Shown: piece after piece, positions 10,702 through 20,420 of the stretch
Layout of the letters: each line of letters opens with the position of its first letter
Position numbering within the stretch: position 1 is the stretch's first letter
Assembly: GCA_900755065.1 (NCBI GenBank)
Contig: CAAEFC010000040.1
Coordinates: forward strand, 29,773-93,772
Direction: 5' to 3'
Origin: Bacilli bacterium
GTDB lineage: Bacteria; Bacillota_I; Bacilli_A; RFN20; CAG-449
DNA length: 64,000 nucleotides
Made by a program: the position numbers and the translations under genes
The notes under the pieces: generated by a model
The model's input: only the letters and a program-made list of their open reading frames with translations
Told to the model about the DNA's origin: nothing
The model's database searches: none

Positions 10702-11535
10702 ATGCAAGAAAAATTCTCGATTTGGTCGTCGTACTGGATTGATCTTTCTCCGGAAGAAGCCGTGTTGGAAATGGAAAAATGCGGGATCGAATATTCTGAA
10801 TTATCGGACGAACACGGACTGACATTATTACAAAGAGATGAAAACGAAAGAAAAACGGGGGAACTTTTTAAACAATTTTCAGAACAACATCATGTATCCT
10901 TCCCGCAGGGCCACTTGTGGTTAGGAATTCATCTTTGCGACGAAAAAAAAGAGACGATACCGATTTTGAAACGGTGGATCAATTTATTTGAAGCCATCGG
11001 CATTCAAAAAATGGTACTGCATTTGGATATTCTTTCGGATCGGAAAGATCTTTCCGTACAGGAAAAAATGGATTTGAACGTGAACGCTTTGAGGCAATTA
11101 AAAGAGTTTTTAAGCGATAAAGAAATTACCATCTGCTTAGAAAATCTTTATGACCTTTTCAGCGATATCGATCCTCTGCTTGCGATCATTCGTCAACTAA
11201 ATGACAGGCATTATGGAATTTGCCTGGATACAGGGCATCTGAATTGTTTCGGGAACAAAGACCAGGAAGCCTTTATTCTTCGTGCAGGTTCTTTACTTCA
11301 AGCCTTGCATATTGCAGATAACGAAGGCACTCATGATCAGCATCTGATGCCGTTTGGGAAAGGAACGGTAAATTTTCAGAAAGTATTTGCTGCCTTGAAA
11401 AAACAAGGCTATGACGGCTTGTATAACTATGAGATTCCGGGAGAACGCTCTATTCCGTTGGAACTTCGCGCGATCAAACTCGAATACATCAAAAAAGCGT
11501 TTCAATGGATGTGTGAAAATTATAAAAATTTCTAA
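10702..11535 (+). CDS. Sugar phosphate isomerase/epimerase family TIM-barrel protein
   Basis: A 277-residue protein of the xylose-isomerase-like / AP endonuclease 2 TIM-barrel superfamily. Signature metal-site pieces are visible: CLENLYD near residue 148, GICLDTGHLN near residue 173, LHIADNEGTHDQH near residue 204 and a final YNYEIPGE near residue 243. These supply the usual Glu, Asp, His, Glu ligands. Members isomerise or epimerise sugars or cleave abasic sites; this one is closest in style to sugar isomerases. GAGGG precedes the ATG. It ends four bases into the convergent phosphatase gene. Confidence 0.82.
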   Translation: MQEKFSIWSSYWIDLSPEEAVLEMEKCGIEYSELSDEHGLTLLQRDENERKTGELFKQFSEQHHVSFPQGHLWLGIHLCDEKKETIPILKRWINLFEAIGIQKMVLHLDILSDRKDLSVQEKMDLNVNALRQLKEFLSDKEITICLENLYDLFSDIDPLLAIIRQLNDRHYGICLDTGHLNCFGNKDQEAFILRAGSLLQALHIADNEGTHDQHLMPFGKGTVNFQKVFAALKKQGYDGLYNYEIPGERSIPLELRAIKLEYIKKAFQWMCENYKNF

Positions 11536-12254
11536 TGTCTTTCCGGAGAGTCAAAAGTCTCGCAGAATCTCCCGTGAAAACTCGGTTCAATGTTCTGAAT
11601 ATGTAAGTGCGTGATATCGCTGTATCTTAAAAGGCGGAACTGTACGATGCCCTTTTCTCTTTCCTCGCTGACAATGGTAGTAATACCGGTCGGCTGACAT
11701 TCGAATTGCTGACAGAGAACCACATAAGGAATGTTCAGAAGATGTGAAAGCAGAACGGACATCATCCCGAAATGGCAGAAGAAAATCAGTGTTTTTTCGT
11801 TCGAATTCACCGCATCATAACGCCTTCCGTTCCGGATATATCCGTTTTTTTCGAGAACCCGATCAAAAGAAGAAACGACATTTTCGTAAGCAGATCGAAT
11901 ATCCGCGGACTTCATCCAAGGATGATTGAAATAGGCGTCATTGAATAAGTCCCGTTCTTCATAAAAATAGCGCGGATAAAAATCCCAGTTCAGTACTTCT
12001 TCCGAGCAATAGGATACCTTGACGGGATGGACGAATTCCTGCAACCAATCCGCTATTTTCAAATCCGTTTTCGGATGATATTTCAAGAATGCTTCCGCAG
12101 TTAATTTCGCGCGCGGCAACGGAGAAGAGTAAATTTCGTCAAAAGGTAGATTTCGGTGATACAATCCGAGAGCGTCGGCTTCCAGAAATCCTTTTTCGGT
12201 CAGCGTGTTTTTTTCGTAATCCGGTTCGGCGTGGCGTATAATTAAAATTTTCAT
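11532..12254 (-). CDS. Histidine phosphatase family protein
   Basis: A 240-residue phosphoglycerate-mutase-like phosphatase. The catalytic RHG-type motif is IIRHAEPDY at residues 5-13, SSPLPRAKLTAEAF near residue 43 supplies the arginine pocket, and FCHFGMM near residue 165 carries the second histidine. The substrate (phosphosugar, alpha-ribazole-phosphate or a phosphoprotein) cannot be assigned. The gene is convergent with the TIM-barrel gene and their ends overlap by four bases. It is the last ordinary gene before the island. Confidence 0.85.
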   Translation of the reverse strand: MKILIIRHAEPDYEKNTLTEKGFLEADALGLYHRNLPFDEIYSSPLPRAKLTAEAFLKYHPKTDLKIADWLQEFVHPVKVSYCSEEVLNWDFYPRYFYEERDLFNDAYFNHPWMKSADIRSAYENVVSSFDRVLEKNGYIRNGRRYDAVNSNEKTLIFFCHFGMMSVLLSHLLNIPYVVLCQQFECQPTGITTIVSEEREKGIVQFRLLRYSDITHLHIQNIEPSFHGRFCETFDSPERH

Positions 12255-12388
12255 ATCCTTACTCCTGTCTCTTAATTATAAATCGAATGAAATAAAAAAG
12301 TCTCAGAGAAATGATATTATTTTTAATGAAAAAGGGCCGCCAAGCAGCCCGCCTATGGGTTCAAAAAATTTTTATTTGAACTCGTAAT

Positions 12389-12409
12389 GTTGTACAAGGT
12401 ATGTACAAC
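12389..12409. promoter_or_regulatory. Palindromic operator candidate upstream of the BREX operon
   Basis: GTTGTAC-aaggtat-GTACAAC is a perfect 7-bp inverted repeat. It ends 30 bases before the -35 of the promoter at 12439-12467, a position fitting a dimeric regulator. No regulator gene of the BrxR/WYL type is present next to it. Confidence 0.5.
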
Positions 12410-12438
12410 TTTATTTTATTTCTGAATCGGTAATTTTG

Positions 12439-12467
12439 TTGCTTAATTCTGTTGTATCCCCTATAAT
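12439..12467 (+). promoter_or_regulatory. Promoter of the BREX operon
   Basis: TTGCTT (12439-12444), 17-base spacer, TATAAT (12462-12467). AGAAGGAG follows at 12474-12481, seven bases before the first ATG. It is the only clear promoter for the whole seven-gene operon. Confidence 0.7.
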
Positions 12468-12488
12468 GATTTTAGAAGGAGTCATACT

Positions 12489-13955
12489 ATGGGCATAATT
12501 GGGCATAATAAAGTATTATGCGGTTTTGATATCGTACGAGCAAGAAAACGCAATAAAGCTCAAGAATCAATCGACTGCCCTAACGAGCTTAAGGCATTGC
12601 TACTCAAAGAATTTTCGTATGGGATACGTATCGATTCCGCAATCGATATTATAAAACTCAAAAATTCTGCCGAGAGGTTCAAGGTAACTTTGCCTGAAAA
12701 TGAGGAATTGTTAAAAGCGCAAATTTTGGCTGGTGGCATATCGTTCGAAGGCAAAATATACTTTTATTCTGACAAAGTTTATTACGGGCTAATACAAAAA
12801 ATAAAAGATGTTTTTGCGGAAGGTTTTTCCGTAGTTTATTACGAGGAATTATTCAGTAAGAACTTTGATTGGTTTGACGAAAATCATATATCGTCATGGG
12901 AATTGCTTCGGGAATTTCTTGATGGAAAAGGCGGCGATTTGTTCATCAGTAAAAATTTTTTGCGTAAAGGGACAGAGCGAATCAATGAAGCCGACGCTGT
13001 GGAAAAGGAATTAGAGAGCGTTTGGGGCGATAAACCGATTCATACATACGACGAAATGTACGAACTCTTGCCGTATATCCCGAGCGAAAAGATAAAGCTT
13101 TATCTTTCGTATTGTCAAAAATTCGTATGGTCAACATACGAAACATTTGCGTGGATCGATAAGGTGATTATTTCTGAAGAGGAGAAGAAAGCTATTATCG
13201 ATTATGCTGAAAGCGAGTGTAAACTGAATGGACATGCGTCTATTGCAAATGTACCGCTCGGTAATATCGAGGAAGAGAACTATCAAATTTCTATTACGGC
13301 TATCTATGATGCCGTGTACCGCATTGTACTAAGTGACAGATTTTCTATAAACGGCAAGATTCTTACAAAAAACGATGCGGCAATAGATGCGCTTACACTT
13401 GCAAAATCTTATTGCGCCGATAAAGAGGAATGTACATTTAAGAGCCTTAACGATTATGTTATTTCCATAAATGGAGCGGAAAACAGACAAATAACTTTCC
13501 GCGCCGCATACGAGCAAATGATAAGAATCGACAAGCAGAATTTTGTGGCTGATTACAAAGTGTATTTTGAAGTCGATACTATTGATGAGCTTTTTAAGCA
13601 AATGATAAAAGGCGATTTTGCATCTATAAAGAGCATTGCCACATTTATTATGTTCCCCGATTGTGGATATGCATGGACATATTATTTGTTGGAGAGTTTT
13701 TGTTATCGGTTTAGTAAGAAGTATCGTTTGGAAGTGATAGGTTTCAATGATAAGAATGCAGGCATTATTGCAAAAAAAGAAGTGAACTTATCATACGTTG
13801 ATATGCTTGCCGTTACTGCGTTACGTTCGGGATTGGAATTAAGGACAGATATTATCGGCGAATATTTATACAATAACGGTTATATTGCAAGAAAAAGGGA
13901 AACTATCCTCAATAATACCTTAGAAAGAGCAAAACAAATGAAGGGGGGCAGATAA
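12489..13955 (+). CDS. Unrecognised protein, first gene of the BREX operon
   Basis: A 488-residue soluble protein that I cannot assign to a family. It is rich in Glu, Lys, Tyr and Ile, has no signal peptide and no Walker, radical SAM or methylase motif. The middle (about residues 170-235) is helical and aromatic (TYDEMYELLPYIP, WSTYETFAWID); the last third is mixed, with one cysteine in FPDCGYAW. The ATG follows AGAAGGAG by seven bases. Its stop directly abuts the start of the BrxP-like gene, so it is part of the operon, and its first position suggests a core or specificity role. That is inference from place only. Confidence 0.75.
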   Translation: MGIIGHNKVLCGFDIVRARKRNKAQESIDCPNELKALLLKEFSYGIRIDSAIDIIKLKNSAERFKVTLPENEELLKAQILAGGISFEGKIYFYSDKVYYGLIQKIKDVFAEGFSVVYYEELFSKNFDWFDENHISSWELLREFLDGKGGDLFISKNFLRKGTERINEADAVEKELESVWGDKPIHTYDEMYELLPYIPSEKIKLYLSYCQKFVWSTYETFAWIDKVIISEEEKKAIIDYAESECKLNGHASIANVPLGNIEEENYQISITAIYDAVYRIVLSDRFSINGKILTKNDAAIDALTLAKSYCADKEECTFKSLNDYVISINGAENRQITFRAAYEQMIRIDKQNFVADYKVYFEVDTIDELFKQMIKGDFASIKSIATFIMFPDCGYAWTYYLLESFCYRFSKKYRLEVIGFNDKNAGIIAKKEVNLSYVDMLAVTALRSGLELRTDIIGEYLYNNGYIARKRETILNNTLERAKQMKGGR

Positions 13956-16277
13956 ATGTATTCGTATACTTTTGACGAAGAAACGGGTGGCATTTTGCTC
14001 AATTCCTCGCCTACGGGTTTTTCCAAGGAACCGCGCCCGGTGTACGCAAGTGAAATGGACTTACTTGGATTTTCCGTGTTTTGGGAATATGAACATCAAA
14101 ACGATACACCTTATATGTGGGTGGAATCCAACGCATATTGGTATAAGGGACAAATAATTGCACGGATCAAGGGTGGAGATTTATATCATGCGCCGATTTT
14201 GACGCCCGTAACCGACGATAATGGCAAAGTAGTATTTAGTAGGGATTCGGGCGCACTGCAACCTATGAATATCCCACTCATGTGCAAGAAAAACAAAGAA
14301 CTTCTTACTACATTGGAAAAGACAACTGTGCAAAAAATCGTGCGTGTGTACGAAAAATACAAGGATAAGCTCGATATTTTTCATGTGGCATTTTCGGGTG
14401 GCAAAGATAGTTCAGTATTGCTTGATTTGGTAAAAAAAGCATTACCAAAAGATAGTTTTGTCGTCATTTTTGGCGATACTGGAATGGAGTTCCCAGATAC
14501 TTACAAAGCGGTGGATTACGCCGAATCGCAGTGCGAAAAGGAGGATCCACCCATAGCATTTTACAGAGCGCGTTCTCACTTTGATCCGGAAGAATCGTGG
14601 AAATTATTCGGCCCGCCTGCAAGAGTATTGCGGTGGTGTTGCAGTGTGCATAAAAGTACGCCACAGACTCTTAAAATGAGGGAGATTACAGGCAAAAATA
14701 ATTATACAGGGCTGGACTTTGTTGGAGTGCGTCGAGAAGAAAGCTTGGCGAGAAGTACTTATGAATATGAGGACTTCGGAAAAAAGCAGAAGGGGCAATA
14801 CAGCCACAATCCTATATTAGAGTGGACTTCGGCAGAAGTTTGGATGTATATTTTTGCAAACAAAATATATATCAACGAAGCTTATAAAAAAGGCAATTCC
14901 CGTGCTGGATGTTTGTTTTGTCCTATGGGTGGTGGACGGAATGATTATATTCAATATCAATCATATCCATATGAAGTAGGTAAATTTATTAGCTTAATAA
15001 AAACCATGAATGCGCGAAATAAGGGAGATAATGTTGCCTTATGCTCCTATGTGTCAAATGGCGGATGGAATGCTCGAAAAAACGGAAGAGATCTAACTAT
15101 TAGTGAAGAGCATTATCGCGAAGAGATTAAAGATGATAAATTGATAATCTCTGTTTCTAATCCACATACAGATTGGCAAGAATGGATAAAAACAGTAGGC
15201 CCACTGCCTTTTGAATATCAGATTGTTAATCTCAATAATGGATATAAAGTCATTTGCGATGTTGCAATAATAAAGGATTTTCCAAAAGAAGTTAAACGAT
15301 TTAAGCAGGTATTTAAAAAGTCCGCTCATTGCCTTTCATGCAGAGTATGCGAAACTAATTGCGGGAATGGATGCATATCTTTTAATGAAAAATTATCAAT
15401 AAATAATTGTATTCACTGCGGGCGTTGCCATGAAATTGATGATGGCTGTCTTGCATATCATTCTTTAAAATTGTCCGGAGGTGGAACTATGAAAACAGGC
15501 AGTATTAATTCTTTTGCAAACCATGCGCCGAAAAACGATTGGATACAGGTTTTTTTTGATTTGGGCGATGAGTTTTGGGATGAAAATCCTTTAGGATTAG
15601 GGCCGAACCAATTACCAATGTTTAAGCGTTTTTTAAGAGAGTGCGGAATTATTGATTCTAAGAATAAAACCTCCGAATTATTCATTATTCTAAAAAAATT
15701 AGGTTGGCGAGATAATACTACTTGGGGAATAATGACCGTAAATTTGTCGTATAATCCACAATTTCGTTGGTATATACAAAATATGGACATCGACATATTT
15801 TATGAACGATATAGAATAAGCGATATGCTTGTATCGTACGGCGTTAGCAAAGATGATGCAACATCAATTATTAATGCATTTAAAAGATTTACGGACCTTC
15901 CATTGGGAACCGAACTTAATTGGGGTTATACTGAAGAGAAAAGAAGACAAATTGATACATTGTGTAGAACTAAGTGTATAATCTCCGACAATCGAGTTGT
16001 CCTATATGCGCTATATAAATTCGTAGAAAAGTGCAATTTGGAAGATAGGGAATTCCACTTATCGTATCTTTTAGATGAGAAAGTAGAACGCGATGGAGTA
16101 AGCCCGGCGAGAATGTTCGGTATTTATGACGAAGAAGAGTGGAAATCCATACTATTGGGGCTGGCTTCTCGTTATCCCGAATTTATCAATGCAACATTTA
16201 CTAATGACTTAAAAACCATTTCACTCAAAGATAAATCGTCTGTGGACGTGTTGGAACTATTTAGGGAGGAACTTTAA
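13956..16277 (+). CDS. brxP: BrxP-like protein: PAPS reductase + ferredoxin-like + DUF4007 domains
   Basis: A 773-residue protein. After an N-terminal region of about 140 residues comes a PAPS-reductase/ATP-pyrophosphatase domain with the PP-loop SGGKDSS at residues 147-153. A later CSVHK and CLFCPMGGGR belong to the same DndC-like group. Residues 459-498 hold two four-cysteine clusters (C459, C462, C465, C469 and C485, C488, C491, C498), the pattern of two [4Fe-4S] sites. From about residue 512 the C-terminus matches DUF4007. A good internal Shine-Dalgarno plus ATG lies exactly at that boundary (15477-15491). PAPS-reductase proteins mark type 4 BREX; the chemistry resembles DndC, which inserts sulfur into DNA. 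The role in modification is inference. Confidence 0.85.
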   Translation: MYSYTFDEETGGILLNSSPTGFSKEPRPVYASEMDLLGFSVFWEYEHQNDTPYMWVESNAYWYKGQIIARIKGGDLYHAPILTPVTDDNGKVVFSRDSGALQPMNIPLMCKKNKELLTTLEKTTVQKIVRVYEKYKDKLDIFHVAFSGGKDSSVLLDLVKKALPKDSFVVIFGDTGMEFPDTYKAVDYAESQCEKEDPPIAFYRARSHFDPEESWKLFGPPARVLRWCCSVHKSTPQTLKMREITGKNNYTGLDFVGVRREESLARSTYEYEDFGKKQKGQYSHNPILEWTSAEVWMYIFANKIYINEAYKKGNSRAGCLFCPMGGGRNDYIQYQSYPYEVGKFISLIKTMNARNKGDNVALCSYVSNGGWNARKNGRDLTISEEHYREEIKDDKLIISVSNPHTDWQEWIKTVGPLPFEYQIVNLNNGYKVICDVAIIKDFPKEVKRFKQVFKKSAHCLSCRVCETNCGNGCISFNEKLSINNCIHCGRCHEIDDGCLAYHSLKLSGGGTMKTGSINSFANHAPKNDWIQVFFDLGDEFWDENPLGLGPNQLPMFKRFLRECGIIDSKNKTSELFIILKKLGWRDNTTWGIMTVNLSYNPQFRWYIQNMDIDIFYERYRISDMLVSYGVSKDDATSIINAFKRFTDLPLGTELNWGYTEEKRRQIDTLCRTKCIISDNRVVLYALYKFVEKCNLEDREFHLSYLLDEKVERDGVSPARMFGIYDEEEWKSILLGLASRYPEFINATFTNDLKTISLKDKSSVDVLELFREEL

Positions 16278-16279
16278 TC

Positions 16280-19200
16280 ATGAATGCTAGAAAATATTGC
16301 GAGTATTTCAATATCAACGAAACCTACTTTCCGTGTATCGATGAGTCGGCTATAAATGCCGGCGTGGATTGGCAGGCTACCTATCCGCACGAAACGTTTA
16401 TCAAATTATTGAAAACCACCGAGAATATGTTAGGCGGCGCAACCAAACGTTCAGTTTGGATTCACGGAGCATACGGCACGGGTAAAAGTCAGTGCGCTTA
16501 CGCACTCAAAAAAATATTGGAATCTCCAGAAGGTGAAGTGCGTTCGTATTGGGATAAGTTCGAGCCGTTAAAACGAGAGATGCCGCTTTTGGAAAAACTA
16601 ATTGGGCATAAAGAAAAAGGCATCGTCGCGGCATATCGCTACGCCTCGGGAAGTATCAATTCACCGCAACAGTTATTTTTGGCGATACAAGAAAGCATCA
16701 AGCAATCTCTGGAAGAGCAAGGCGTGGAATATAAAGGAGAACGTACGCTGAAAGAGAGCGTCATTGCTTGGCTCTCTCAACCCGCACAAAATGCATTTGT
16801 AAACACGTTACTCAACAAACCTGAATGGGAATCTTTGTTTGCACAGTCCACTGCCGATGAAATTATCAATTCCTTGCGTAAAAATGGTGACGTATCGTCA
16901 CTTATGGATAATGTTTTCCGTATGGCGGCAAAAGAGGGCATTACCGCACTTTCGCTGGATGCGGAAAAATTGCGTGAGTGGATAAAAGACATTATTGACA
17001 CTAACAGCACAAAGATTGTTTTGGTTTGGGATGAATTCAGCGACTTTTTCCGTTTGAACAAAAATTCGTTGGGCGAGTTTCAAAAAATTGTCTCTATTTG
17101 CGAAGAAGCACCATTCTATCTTATTGTTGTAACTCACCCCATTACTTCTATTAGCAGTAACGATGATTCTTGGAAAATCGTTCAACAGCGTTTCGACAGA
17201 GTGGAAATAGAATTGCCCGAAAATATTGCGTTTGAACTTATAGGACATGCTTTCAGCGTAAAGGATTCTGCCAAAGATGAATGGAACACAATGACGAGCG
17301 GCTTAGATGCGACTATTCCCAATTCTACTACGGCAGTTATGAAAGCGGCGAATATTAAGGATAGGTCGGTTATCAAACGCATACTGCCCATTCAACCGAT
17401 TGCCGCGCTGGTACTCAAAAAAATTGCAAATGCTTTTCAGTCGAACCAAAGAAGCATGTTCGACTTTATCAAGACAAAACACGATACCGACGTCAAGGCT
17501 TTCCAGTGGTTTATTGGGGAGTATAGCCCAATGGACGAACAGCCACTTTTGACGGTGGATATGCTTTGGGACTTCTTTTATGTAAAAGGTAGGGAATATC
17601 TTACGTCCGATATAAAATTGATATTGGATACTTTTTCACAACAAACTTCGCTTACCGAGAAAGAAAAGAAAGTTCTCAAAACGGTTCTTATTATGCAGGC
17701 AATAGACCTGCGTCTGGGCGGTACGCTCCCCATTATGAAACCTACTGATCAAAATCTCGACTATGCGTTTGAGGGAATAGCGGAATATGAAACTTCTGCG
17801 AAACATATAGCAAAAGGGTTAGAAAATAAAGGGATTCTCATAAGCACGCCGATATGTGACGGAAAGAGAGCATTTGGCGCGGCTGTTTTAGCAGGTGATA
17901 ATACCAAAATAGAAGCGTCTAAAAAGGAGATTCGGAAAAAGAGCACGACAAGCAATCTAGTATCAGAAGGGGATTTGCTTCCTACGGCGATTTCTCTTAC
18001 ACCGGCATTAAAGCTTCGTTATGCAAAAGATGATAGCGGGGCACTACCTATTGTTACGGTTTCCGACTTTACCAAGATAATGGATACGCTCAAAAATAAG
18101 GACGCGGCATGGCGTTTCTATTCGGTTCTTGCGGTAGCAAAGGATGAGGACGAGGCGCAGAATTTCCGCACGTTAATCAAAAGAACGATTGCAAACGAGG
18201 AATATAAAAATATAATCGTTATCGACGCGCTTTCTTCGCCGCTCGGGTTGGAATTGTTCGAGCAGTACGTCGATTATTCCGCAATGGCAATGTATTACCA
18301 AGGTAATAACAATCAGCAAGCCAAAGAAAATTCCAACAAGGCAAAGAGCATTTTGAATAGAACGTGGAAGGACAAAATCCACGATGGGCAATTCTATGTG
18401 TATACAAACGCCAATCAAGATGGCGAAAGAGCAATCGGTGCAAACAACGTTCATGTTATTTTGCAGACAATAGTGCTCAAAAAATTTGGCCACATTTTCG
18501 ATTTTACGAAAGGTCTGACCGAAACGCAATTAAAACTTACCACACCGAAGAAGGTTTCTCGTTATGGTATGGGTGGATTGGATATCAACGGTTTGATCAG
18601 AGGTTGCGAAAAAAGCGTTCTCGGTTTGGTGTGGGGGAGAGAGAAGTATTGGGAAGTTTCCGAACTGCAAACTGCGCATATTGTAGTTATCAAACAAGCG
18701 GTTGACAAGCTGATTGAAGATGCATTTGCCGAGCGCGGGCAAATTTCCATTGGTGAAGTTTACGATTATTTACAAGACGAATTCGGATTTTCGCCTTGTA
18801 ATTTGTCGGCATTTGTGACGGGGTTTTTATTAAAAGAATACAATTCCGATCCGTATCGTTGTATCGATTCTGAAGGCTATCCCGATACAATGACCCCCGA
18901 TAAGTTGGCCGAGATGATAGGTAACTATATCGGGAAATCACCAAAGCCTACGTATATCGTTAAGATGACTCCTTCGGAAAAGGTATTCTACGAAGCGACG
19001 GCAAAAGCATGGACGATACCTGCAACCTCATGCTCTTCTCCGAGTCAAGTGGCAACGCAACTTGAAAGCAAAATGCAGTCTTTCGGGTATCCTACGTGGA
19101 GTTTGGAGTATGTTGATGACATTGGTATTTACGATATCGTAAAAAAATACATAGCTTTAGTGCAAAGCGACGGCAAAGGTACGCACAATATAGCAATTGA

Positions 19201-20419
19201 AATCGGCAACATTTTTATGAACAGGCCTACGCGTATCGACGGATTAAAAATGTTGTTTACCGCAGATAAGTACAAAGAGGGTATGACGGTATTCCTTAAG
19301 CAATATAGAGAAGGGAAGCTTATACAGCTTGCCGAAGAAATCGGTGCAAAAGATATCGTTTTGTCGGATGTCCGTAAACTTTTCAGCGTGAAGCATTCGG
19401 CTATGTGGATTGAGGATACGGGAAAGACCGAAATCGATAAACTTATCGTAGAGTATGACGTTATCAAGCAAACGAATGGCATTTTGAACGTGGTTTGCAA
19501 CACAAAAGAAAAGGCATTTAACGCTTGGCGCGAAGTTTTGAAATTCGTAGGTTTCTCTTGCGACGCATTAAAATCAAAAAGACCGAATTTAGATAAATTG
19601 CTTTCGTATCTTCTAAAAATTATGAATAGAGAAGATATGTTGCCTGAGATGATGAAAGAGTTTCTTTTTGAACTCAATGCGCGCAGAAGCGAGATTTGCG
19701 AAATTCTCAATAACAAGCTTGCCGTGTTTGAAGAGCTATATGGCGTATATTTAGAGGATTTTTCCATTACAGAGAAGGAAGAAATCCAGAATTCCATCAA
19801 TAAGGAAATTTTTACCGATACGGCAACTACTAGCAATCAAACCGTAAAACAAGTGGCGGAGACATACCGCAAGAATCAAATCAAAACGCAACTCTTCAAT
19901 CAGTGGAAAGAGTTGACGAGAACAAAAAATCCGAGAGAATGGTCGAGTAGATACGGTACGCCGATTTTGTGTTTGGTGGATGCCGCATTATATGCTGAAG
20001 CAAAACTTGCATTTACAACATTAAACAGTACTTATCAATCCGATTCTGATATCCATAAGGCATTGGAATTTTTGACGAAGTCGAAGGCGTTTTTCGATAT
20101 GATACAAGATGCGTCTAAGCGCGACGAAGCTTTTATGCGGGTGGTTGACGGCTCTTATACCGTACTTCTTTCTAATCCTAATGTTGTAAGGCAGGCGTTG
20201 GAAAGCCTTCCCGTAGATGTGTATGACTGGTATGACAGTCCTGTTGTGAAGCAAAAAATTCAGCAAATGGCTGATGCGGAATATTATGCTGGCGGTAGCG
20301 ATAAGGCGGTAGAACTTATAAGAAAAATGAGTGACTCCGAACTGAAAAAACATCTTATAGAACTTGTGCAAAAAGATACAGAACTTGGGATGAAGATAAT
20401 TTCGAATGAGGATAAGTAA
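16280..20419 (+). CDS. brxC: BREX ATP-binding protein BrxC (PglY-like P-loop protein)
   Basis: A 1379-residue ATPase, the usual size for BrxC/PglY. Walker A is GAYGTGKS at residues 63-70 and Walker B is LVWDEF with D251/E252, giving an AAA-like N-terminal module; the rest is a long helical body of unassigned function. BrxC is an essential core component of BREX phage defence and is found with PglZ in every type. The start ATG is two bases after the BrxP stop and follows AGGGAGGA. The C-terminal third (about residues 1100-1379) has no distinct motif. No damage to the frame is seen. Confidence 0.9.
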   Translation: MNARKYCEYFNINETYFPCIDESAINAGVDWQATYPHETFIKLLKTTENMLGGATKRSVWIHGAYGTGKSQCAYALKKILESPEGEVRSYWDKFEPLKREMPLLEKLIGHKEKGIVAAYRYASGSINSPQQLFLAIQESIKQSLEEQGVEYKGERTLKESVIAWLSQPAQNAFVNTLLNKPEWESLFAQSTADEIINSLRKNGDVSSLMDNVFRMAAKEGITALSLDAEKLREWIKDIIDTNSTKIVLVWDEFSDFFRLNKNSLGEFQKIVSICEEAPFYLIVVTHPITSISSNDDSWKIVQQRFDRVEIELPENIAFELIGHAFSVKDSAKDEWNTMTSGLDATIPNSTTAVMKAANIKDRSVIKRILPIQPIAALVLKKIANAFQSNQRSMFDFIKTKHDTDVKAFQWFIGEYSPMDEQPLLTVDMLWDFFYVKGREYLTSDIKLILDTFSQQTSLTEKEKKVLKTVLIMQAIDLRLGGTLPIMKPTDQNLDYAFEGIAEYETSAKHIAKGLENKGILISTPICDGKRAFGAAVLAGDNTKIEASKKEIRKKSTTSNLVSEGDLLPTAISLTPALKLRYAKDDSGALPIVTVSDFTKIMDTLKNKDAAWRFYSVLAVAKDEDEAQNFRTLIKRTIANEEYKNIIVIDALSSPLGLELFEQYVDYSAMAMYYQGNNNQQAKENSNKAKSILNRTWKDKIHDGQFYVYTNANQDGERAIGANNVHVILQTIVLKKFGHIFDFTKGLTETQLKLTTPKKVSRYGMGGLDINGLIRGCEKSVLGLVWGREKYWEVSELQTAHIVVIKQAVDKLIEDAFAERGQISIGEVYDYLQDEFGFSPCNLSAFVTGFLLKEYNSDPYRCIDSEGYPDTMTPDKLAEMIGNYIGKSPKPTYIVKMTPSEKVFYEATAKAWTIPATSCSSPSQVATQLESKMQSFGYPTWSLEYVDDIGIYDIVKKYIALVQSDGKGTHNIAIEIGNIFMNRPTRIDGLKMLFTADKYKEGMTVFLKQYREGKLIQLAEEIGAKDIVLSDVRKLFSVKHSAMWIEDTGKTEIDKLIVEYDVIKQTNGILNVVCNTKEKAFNAWREVLKFVGFSCDALKSKRPNLDKLLSYLLKIMNREDMLPEMMKEFLFELNARRSEICEILNNKLAVFEELYGVYLEDFSITEKEEIQNSINKEIFTDTATTSNQTVKQVAETYRKNQIKTQLFNQWKELTRTKNPREWSSRYGTPILCLVDAALYAEAKLAFTTLNSTYQSDSDIHKALEFLTKSKAFFDMIQDASKRDEAFMRVVDGSYTVLLSNPNVVRQALESLPVDVYDWYDSPVVKQKIQQMADAEYYAGGSDKAVELIRKMSDSELKKHLIELVQKDTELGMKIISNEDK

Positions 20420-20420
20420 C

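Noticed and set aside
12331..12381. tRNA-like text (GGGTTCAAA) next to the island's left edge
   Set aside because: No acceptor or anticodon stem can be built; the T-arm-like piece is part of a simple GTTCAAA/TTTGAAC inverted repeat.
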